NCBI GenBank assembly: GCA_915063485.1
Contig: CAJZDJ010000065.1
Coordinates: 1-11,841, forward strand
Direction of reading: 5' to 3'
DNA from: an uncultured Actinomyces sp.
GTDB taxonomy: Bacteria > Actinomycetota > Actinomycetes > Actinomycetales > Actinomycetaceae
DNA length: 11,841 nt
The position numbers were made by a program, and so were the translations under genes. How positions within the stretch are numbered: the first letter of the stretch is position 1; each line of letters begins with the position of its first letter. Of this stretch, positions 4,796 to 9,688 are shown piece by piece. Under the pieces are notes generated by a model. The model searched no databases, was not told the DNA's origin, and saw only the letters and a list, made by a program, of their open reading frames with translations.

Positions 4796-7700
4796 CGGCC
4801 ACGCTTGACAGCGTGGTGTAGCACCGCGTCCACAGTGGTGCCGCGTCGCTTGAGGGCTAGGGTTTCGCGTAGCTGCTCCACTTCCTCATCCTCACTGCGT
4901 TCGACGCCGTCAGAGCGAATCCAGGACACCAGATCGTCAAGCTGATCGTCGCTGTAGGCCTGCAACGGCAAGCCCTGGGCGATCGGTGGGCGCACGTCAC
5001 GCTCGCGGGTAGTGTCACCGTTCCCAGCACCGTCACCGGCTCCAGCTGCATTAGTGCCGACGGCGCCCTGGCCAGCTCCTTCAGAACCCTGCCTGGCTGC
5101 ATCCGCGCTGTGGTCACTGGCTGCGCTAGCGCCCTGGCCAGCGCCGCTAACGCCGGCGGCGCTAGAAGAGAGACCAGGCGGGGGAGGAACCGGGCGAGCA
5201 CCAGCTACGCCGGCCGCGCCAGTCCCGGTAGCGCCAGCCCCAGCCCCGGTGGTGTGTCCACTGCGGCTGCCGAGCCCAGAGCCGGCCCCGGCAAGCCCAC
5301 CAGCCCCGGCAAGCCCAGAGCCGGCCCCGGCAAGCCCGCCAGCCCCATATCCGGCTGCCGTCGCCTCGCCGTCGTCGCTAATTAGCTCCGGAACCGCCTC
5401 GCCGTCGTCGCTGACACTTTGACGCTTATCAACAATGTCGAGCACCAACTGGCAGATGCGCTCAGCCTCAGCGGAAGGATCCACAAACACGCCGGCACTA
5501 AAGGCCCGGTACACGGTCCAGCCGCGCCGCTCCAGGCGCTCCACCCAGTAGCGCTCACGCATACGCACCGAAGGCTCATCCATATAAGCCTCGTCGTCGG
5601 TAAGCACCGCCACCAGCAGCTCATCGGGGTAGTCGGGGTGGCCCACAGCCAGTGGAATCGCCCCAGGCCCATCCGTGCCGTAACGCGGCACCACAGACAG
5701 GCCCATCTGGAAGCAGTGCAAAGCCAGATCCAGCAGCAGGCGGTCAGGGGCCTTACCGGCGTCGTCGAGAGGCAGCGGCCCCACCTGGGCGCGTTCAAGC
5801 AGCTGACGCAGCAAACGCTCCCCAGCCCCATGCAAGCGTGAGGGGTCAATATCAGCCGCGCTCAGGCAAGAAACCACAGTGGTAGTGCCGCGTGAAGCAC
5901 ACAGCGCCGCCACCAGCCCGCCGGCGCCGTCGCGGGTAGACAGCTGCCCGAAGGAGTGCACCAGAGAGCCGTTGGGGGTCTTGGCGTAACCCACCGCAAT
6001 AATGATGTGGTCACGGCGCAGACGGTAAGCCTGGCTGATATCCACCACCACAAACGGCTCGGACTTGTCGGCGTTAAAGAACTCCTCCAGGGCGGGAGAG
6101 CCGTTAGTTTCGGCCGCCACCGCCGCGCGGATCGCCTCAGCGTGACGCGAGTTGAGAGCCACCACCGCCAGGGACTGCTCCGGGCGGGTTAGGGCGGCGT
6201 CAATAATGTGATCGACGACGGCGTCCACCTCGGCACGTACCGTCTCCACCTCATTGCGGCCCGGGGCGGGAGTGCCGCGCCCATCAACCGCAGTCAAGGT
6301 CAGGGTTTGAGCCCCCGGCGGGGAGGGGATCACGTCAATCACGTCGGCGTAACCATTAGCAGCCAGGAAGCGGGCAATCTCCGGGTCCAGGTTGTGGCGG
6401 GTAGTGGACAGCTGCACATGCTGCAACACCGGCGCCAAAACCCCGGCCACGCCGTTATCAACCGCGTGGGAGTCACCCACCACCACCAGTTGCCGCGAGC
6501 GCGCCAAAGCCGGCACTACCTGGCTTAACGGCAGTGGGTAGGAGGCGTCAATAATCACCAAATCCACCTGGGTGGTGGGTTTAAGCACGCTGGGCACCAG
6601 CGAGGGGGGCACAATCCAAATCGGCTTGATGATTTTGGCCAGCGGGTAGGTGTCCAAAACGTCGCGCAGGGAGGCGTTGTCGCTGCGGCCCAGGGCCCGG
6701 TACAGGGCACGGGCTTGTTCCTTGTCTGCCCCCACCTCTTGGCGCACGCGCATGGCGTAGGCCTGGGCTACCGGCGCGGCCAGGGTGTGTACCTGGTTGA
6801 TGTCGGCTTGGCGCAGCTGGGAGGCCAGGTTGGCGAGGGCGGTGGTGTCTAGCCCGCCCATGTCGGGGTCTTGCGCCAGGCAGTGGGCCAGGATGGAGGA
6901 CCACCAGCAGTAGGTCAGCTCTTGTTCCAGGTGCTGCTTGGGCACCTGACGCTGGGCCAGGTCCGCCACCAGGTCGGTTAGGCCATAGTGCTCTAGCTGC
7001 TGCTCGATGCTGTTGATGCGGGGGATGTCTTTGGCGCTGGCTTCTTCAGTGTCCAGCTCGCGCAGCATCGAGTGCAGTTTCATGATGGGCATTTCCATCA
7101 GGTCCATGCCCTCAGCCGGCCCTTCCAGCAGCGGCGCCAGCTCAGAGAGCATCTGCTCGGTTTGGGCGGCGACGCGCTCCATTTCGTCTAGCCCCAGCGG
7201 CAGGCGCGGCCAGCCCCCTTCGCTGGAGTAGCGCTGCCACTGTTCTCGACGGCGCTGCACTAGTACCAGCTCAGAGTACAGGTCTTCGACTTGGCGGCCT
7301 GGGCGCACCAGGGAGCGGGCTTGTTTAATGAAACGACGCCGGTCAGAGCCGCTCATTTCTACGTGCTTGTCGCGGCGCCACTGCTTGGTGGCGGTGGCGA
7401 TAACCATGTCTGCGGCGGAGCGTTCAAAAACTTCGGGCACAAACACGTCTAGGGATTCACGTACCCCGTCAAGCATGGCTAGCTGCTCATGCCACTGGCT
7501 CAGGTTCAAGGGACGGTGTAGCTCAGTTTGGGTGATGGCGGAGCTGATCTGCTCACGCACCAGCGGCAGTAGCTCTGTGGCCAGCTCATGCACCTTAGAG
7601 ACGGTGCGTTCAGCCATAATTGCACTGTTGAGGGGCACCTGCGACCAGGGGTTAGCAGGCCGATCCTTATCCAGCATCCCCAGGTCATAGGCCTGGGTGA

Positions 7701-9342
7701 GGATCTTGTTGGCGTTACTTAAACCCTGCATGTCAAGGTTAGTTAGGCCCGCAGAGCTGATGCGGGCGCGGGTGCACGCATAGTTATCGCCGCTAGTGAG
7801 CTCCACCAGCTCATCTAGTGCCTCATACACTGACACGTTCCAGGGGTGACGGCGCTTGTGTAGCGCGTCCGCGTAGCGTTGCATCCGCCGGCGCAAAGAC
7901 ACCAGGTGAGCGCGGGTGGTGGCGATAGCCTCCACATCCACCTCAGGCACCTTCACGCCCATAGCCTCACGGATAGAGGCTGAAGCGTGACGCCTAAAAG
8001 CGCCGTCGACAGTTAAATCCAAAACCAAATCAGACAGGCCCGCGTCGCGCAGCACCTGCGCCACAGCCCTCCCATCAGCCCCGGAGGCTGGAACGTGCAG
8101 CACATGGCGGCCGCTAGCGGCGGCGTCGGCCAAAATAGCAGCCAAAGTTGCGGGCACATCCACCCCGGGCGGGGCATCCAAAAGCAGCTGGGCGCCCGTG
8201 CCCACAGCCTCAATGGCGTAGGCCTGGGAAGTATCTAGATCCCCAATGCCGCGCTCATAGTCAGGGTCCAAATCCGCGCGGATGGCGGGCGGCAAATCAA
8301 CATGCAAAGCGGCGCGGGCATGATCGTCCCCCAAAGCGGCGGCAATCAGCGGGTTAGTGCGCAGCAGTGGAATAACCGCCTCAAAGTCAGCCAGCAGGCT
8401 CTGGCCCGGGTGTACAAAAGCACCCACAACCAGGCGCTCGTGATACTCAAAGCCGGGCAGATACTCGCGCCCCAAACTAGCAATACGGGTCAAAACCGCG
8501 CGCGGGGCGAACCCACCAGGGCTGATGGCGGCGCGAGCGATAGTCTCCACATCCACCTTGCAGCCATAAGCCTTAAGGGCCTTAACCAGCACCGGGTTAA
8601 CCGTGATGGAAGAATCCAAGGTCAGTGCGCTCTGGGCGGTGTCAGTACTCAGTCGCACCGGGCGCAGCAAAATCGGGGCGTTAACTTTGCGCACCGGGCC
8701 GTCACCGACTTGCTCACTAAACTCGGCCACACCCAACGCCAAATGCACCGCAGCCTGACCAAACTGGCGTTGCAGCTGGTGCGAGCGGGCAGCCAGGGCG
8801 TTGAAGGAACGCTGAGCCACACTCAGCGAGGCGTTTTCGCGCACCAGGTTACGCAGGCGCGTAGTGCTGCCGCCGTAAAGCTGCGCCAAGCCCGTGGGGT
8901 GACCGTCAGTTAAGTCAATAACCGCCGCATCCAGGAAGCTAACATCGTCAAGGCTAGCTACTTCCCCCAGCGCGTTAAGCTCAGCCCGCCAGGATTTGAT
9001 GGCAATGTCTAGGGTTTCGTCCAGGCTTAAGGGGGCGACGACGTCGTCCGCGTCGGTGCCGTCCGAAAAGTCCGTGGGGTCTACTTCAAGGCCAGAGTGC
9101 TTGCCCGAGCCAGAAAAACCGGCAGAGCTGGCTGAACCGGCTGCGGCGGAGGCGGCGTCGGGAACTGAAGCGGGGGAGGTGGCGCTCGCGGAGTGGGAGG
9201 CGCCCGAATGCGCCGATAGGGGCGCATCAGTTTCGGTGGGTGCGCTGGTATCGCTTGAATCTGTGGCGAAGTAGCTCTCTTCCGCAGACGTGTCGGAATT
9301 GTGCCTACGATGGCGACCGAAAGAGAAGAAAGCTGGAGTCAT
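4789..9342 (-). CDS. Large helicase-like protein with degenerate ATPase and nuclease motifs
   Basis: This 1517-residue protein follows the layout of DUF4011/AAA_11-AAA_12/REase_MTES_1575 proteins, which are UPF1-like SF1 helicases. Residues 1-100 are a low-complexity Ser/Ala head. About 105-270 is DUF4011-like, including SWRAEL and APILLRPVRLS. About 370-440 is the first ATPase segment, where Walker A reads LLLDAPPGVDVPAT and lacks GK[ST]. About 465-860 is a helical insert. Walker B reads VDLVIIDASYPLP (926-938) instead of a DEAS type, followed by RQLVVVGDSHA. About 970-1170 is the second RecA-like lobe, where DISQAYRLRRDHIIIAVGYA and GLVAALCASRGTTTVVS replace the QGDExD and RLNVAxTRAR motifs. 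About 1200-1305 resembles the Vsr-like MTES_1575 nuclease but lacks its Asp and Glu. About 1306-1450 is a Gly/Ala repeat linker, then a helical C-terminus. The frame is intact throughout, so it is a maintained gene and probably a catalytically inactive scaffold. Its cellular role is unknown. Confidence 0.75.
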   Translation of the reverse strand: MTPAFFSFGRHRRHNSDTSAEESYFATDSSDTSAPTETDAPLSAHSGASHSASATSPASVPDAASAAAGSASSAGFSGSGKHSGLEVDPTDFSDGTDADDVVAPLSLDETLDIAIKSWRAELNALGEVASLDDVSFLDAAVIDLTDGHPTGLAQLYGGSTTRLRNLVRENASLSVAQRSFNALAARSHQLQRQFGQAAVHLALGVAEFSEQVGDGPVRKVNAPILLRPVRLSTDTAQSALTLDSSITVNPVLVKALKAYGCKVDVETIARAAISPGGFAPRAVLTRIASLGREYLPGFEYHERLVVGAFVHPGQSLLADFEAVIPLLRTNPLIAAALGDDHARAALHVDLPPAIRADLDPDYERGIGDLDTSQAYAIEAVGTGAQLLLDAPPGVDVPATLAAILADAAASGRHVLHVPASGADGRAVAQVLRDAGLSDLVLDLTVDGAFRRHASASIREAMGVKVPEVDVEAIATTRAHLVSLRRRMQRYADALHKRRHPWNVSVYEALDELVELTSGDNYACTRARISSAGLTNLDMQGLSNANKILTQAYDLGMLDKDRPANPWSQVPLNSAIMAERTVSKVHELATELLPLVREQISSAITQTELHRPLNLSQWHEQLAMLDGVRESLDVFVPEVFERSAADMVIATATKQWRRDKHVEMSGSDRRRFIKQARSLVRPGRQVEDLYSELVLVQRRREQWQRYSSEGGWPRLPLGLDEMERVAAQTEQMLSELAPLLEGPAEGMDLMEMPIMKLHSMLRELDTEEASAKDIPRINSIEQQLEHYGLTDLVADLAQRQVPKQHLEQELTYCWWSSILAHCLAQDPDMGGLDTTALANLASQLRQADINQVHTLAAPVAQAYAMRVRQEVGADKEQARALYRALGRSDNASLRDVLDTYPLAKIIKPIWIVPPSLVPSVLKPTTQVDLVIIDASYPLPLSQVVPALARSRQLVVVGDSHAVDNGVAGVLAPVLQHVQLSTTRHNLDPEIARFLAANGYADVIDVIPSPPGAQTLTLTAVDGRGTPAPGRNEVETVRAEVDAVVDHIIDAALTRPEQSLAVVALNSRHAEAIRAAVAAETNGSPALEEFFNADKSEPFVVVDISQAYRLRRDHIIIAVGYAKTPNGSLVHSFGQLSTRDGAGGLVAALCASRGTTTVVSCLSAADIDPSRLHGAGERLLRQLLERAQVGPLPLDDAGKAPDRLLLDLALHCFQMGLSVVPRYGTDGPGAIPLAVGHPDYPDELLVAVLTDDEAYMDEPSVRMRERYWVERLERRGWTVYRAFSAGVFVDPSAEAERICQLVLDIVDKRQSVSDDGEAVPELISDDGEATAAGYGAGGLAGAGSGLAGAGGLAGAGSGLGSRSGHTTGAGAGATGTGAAGVAGARPVPPPPGLSSSAAGVSGAGQGASAASDHSADAARQGSEGAGQGAVGTNAAGAGDGAGNGDTTRERDVRPPIAQGLPLQAYSDDQLDDLVSWIRSDGVERSEDEEVEQLRETLALKRRGTTVDAVLHHAVKRGRN
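5278..5346 (-). repeat. 39-bp tandem repeat in the linker of the helicase-like gene
   Basis: The unit starting AGAGCCGGCCCCGGCAAGCC (+ strand) at 5278 repeats with a 39-bp period at 5317 and runs for about 30 bases of the second copy. It is in frame and encodes the GLAGAGSGLAGAGG pattern around residues 1336-1356. Next to it the codons for SDDGEA occur twice (residues 1311-1316 and 1322-1327). Confidence 0.85.
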
Positions 9343-9348
9343 GGCCCT

Positions 9349-9354
9349 AGATTA
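9349..9354 (-). promoter_or_regulatory. Candidate leaderless -10 box of the helicase-like gene
   Basis: On the minus strand TAATCT is followed by six bases (AGGGCC) and then the ATG of the 1517-residue gene. This TANNNT box would start transcription at the ATG. No -35 is evident and no proper ribosome-binding site separates it from the start. The intergenic region is shared with the divergent ffs promoter. Confidence 0.35.
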
Positions 9355-9402
9355 ACTGGCTAAAGTTACCGCTCGGGGCAGGGCGCGCTAAAAAGTTGAC
9401 TT

Positions 9403-9430
9403 TTGTTATGGGGCCTTAATGGGCTATAGT
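9403..9430 (+). promoter_or_regulatory. Promoter of the SRP RNA gene
   Basis: TATAGT at 9425-9430 is a near-consensus -10 box. TTGTTA at 9403-9408 lies 16 bp upstream as a plausible -35. Initiation about seven bases after the -10 would fall at 9437-9438, exactly where the first pairing strand of the RNA begins. A better-looking TTGACT at 9396-9401 is 23 bp from the -10, too far to be used with it. Confidence 0.7.
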
Positions 9431-9437
9431 CGTGCGT

Positions 9438-9523
9438 GCCCCTCGTGTGGCGTTATCTCGTGAACTCCCCCAGGACCGGAAGGTAGCAAGGGTAAGCGGG
9501 CTCTGGCGGGTGCGCGAGGGGTT
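9438..9523 (+). ncRNA. ffs: Small signal recognition particle RNA (4.5S type)
   Basis: This is the bacterial small SRP RNA, about 86 nt, which binds Ffh and FtsY to target nascent membrane proteins to the translocon. The diagnostic tip is present: ACC-GGAA-GGT closes the GGAA tetraloop (9475-9484). It is flanked by the asymmetric internal loop with AGCA (9485-9488) and the AAGGGTAAGCGGG segment that forms the Ffh-binding bulges. The terminal stem pairs CCCCTCG (9439-9445) with CGAGGGG (9515-9521). Sequence around the tip is close to actinobacterial SRP RNAs I remember. Ends are set by the promoter and the closing stem and may be off by a few bases. Position just before dnaX is common in actinobacteria. 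Confidence 0.93.
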
Positions 9524-9526
9524 TTT
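9515..9526 (+). terminator. Terminator of the SRP RNA
   Basis: The GC-rich 3' strand of the closing stem (CGAGGGG) is followed immediately by five T residues at 9522-9526. The RNA's own terminal stem can therefore serve as a Rho-independent terminator. A second T-run (CCCTTTTGC) follows at about 9531-9539. Confidence 0.55.
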
Positions 9527-9548
9527 GCTGCCCTTTTGCGACTTGTGC

Positions 9549-9594
9549 CGACGCCGCCCGGGCCAGCCCGCCCGCCCGGGCTGTTTAGGCGTCG
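9549..9594 (+). other. Strong GC-rich stem-loop between ffs and dnaX
   Basis: CGACGCC (9549-9555) pairs with GGCGTCG (9588-9594). Inside it GCCCGGGC (9556-9563) pairs with GCCCGGGC (9574-9581), with a 10-nt loop and a 6-nt bulge (TGTTTA) on the 3' side. That makes 15 pairs, almost all G-C. An alternative inner fold, CAGCCCG with CGGGCTG (9564-9570 and 9577-9583), is also possible and is followed by TTTA. It may be a backup terminator for ffs or a structured leader element for dnaX. The choice is not decided by sequence. Confidence 0.45.
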
Positions 9595-9622
9595 ATCGCG
9601 GCGGACGGATTACGCTAGGCGG

Positions 9623-9638
9623 TAGCGCTGCAGCGCTA
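9623..9638. repeat. 16-bp perfect palindrome upstream of dnaX
   Basis: TAGCGCTGCAGCGCTA reads identically on both strands. It could be an operator for a dimeric regulator or, in RNA, a six-pair hairpin with a TGCA loop. It lies 50 bp before the dnaX start, upstream of the proposed -10 box. No known regulator is recognised. Confidence 0.6.
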
Positions 9639-9676
9639 TTGCGTCGAGCCTGCGTGCTTGGGATTAGCAAAGCGTT

Positions 9677-9682
9677 TAGAGT
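9677..9682 (+). promoter_or_regulatory. Candidate leaderless -10 box of dnaX
   Basis: TAGAGT is followed by six bases (TCAGCT) and then the GTG start. No Shine-Dalgarno sequence is visible before the GTG, which fits a leaderless mRNA. No clear -35 is present, so this is a suggestion from spacing. Confidence 0.35.
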
Positions 9683-9688
9683 TCAGCT

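Noticed and set aside
5012..5422. Pro/Ala-rich open frames antisense to the helicase-like gene's linker
   Set aside because: Long frames opposite GC-rich Gly/Ala repeats are expected by composition alone.
9396..9401. TTGACT as the -35 box of ffs
   Set aside because: It is 23 bp from the good -10 box TATAGT. TTGTTA at 9403 has the normal 16-bp spacing.
9527..9688. A tRNA gene between ffs and dnaX
   Set aside because: I looked because tRNA genes are often found here in actinobacteria. No cloverleaf, T-loop (GGTTCRA) or anticodon arm is present; the hairpins do not fit a tRNA.
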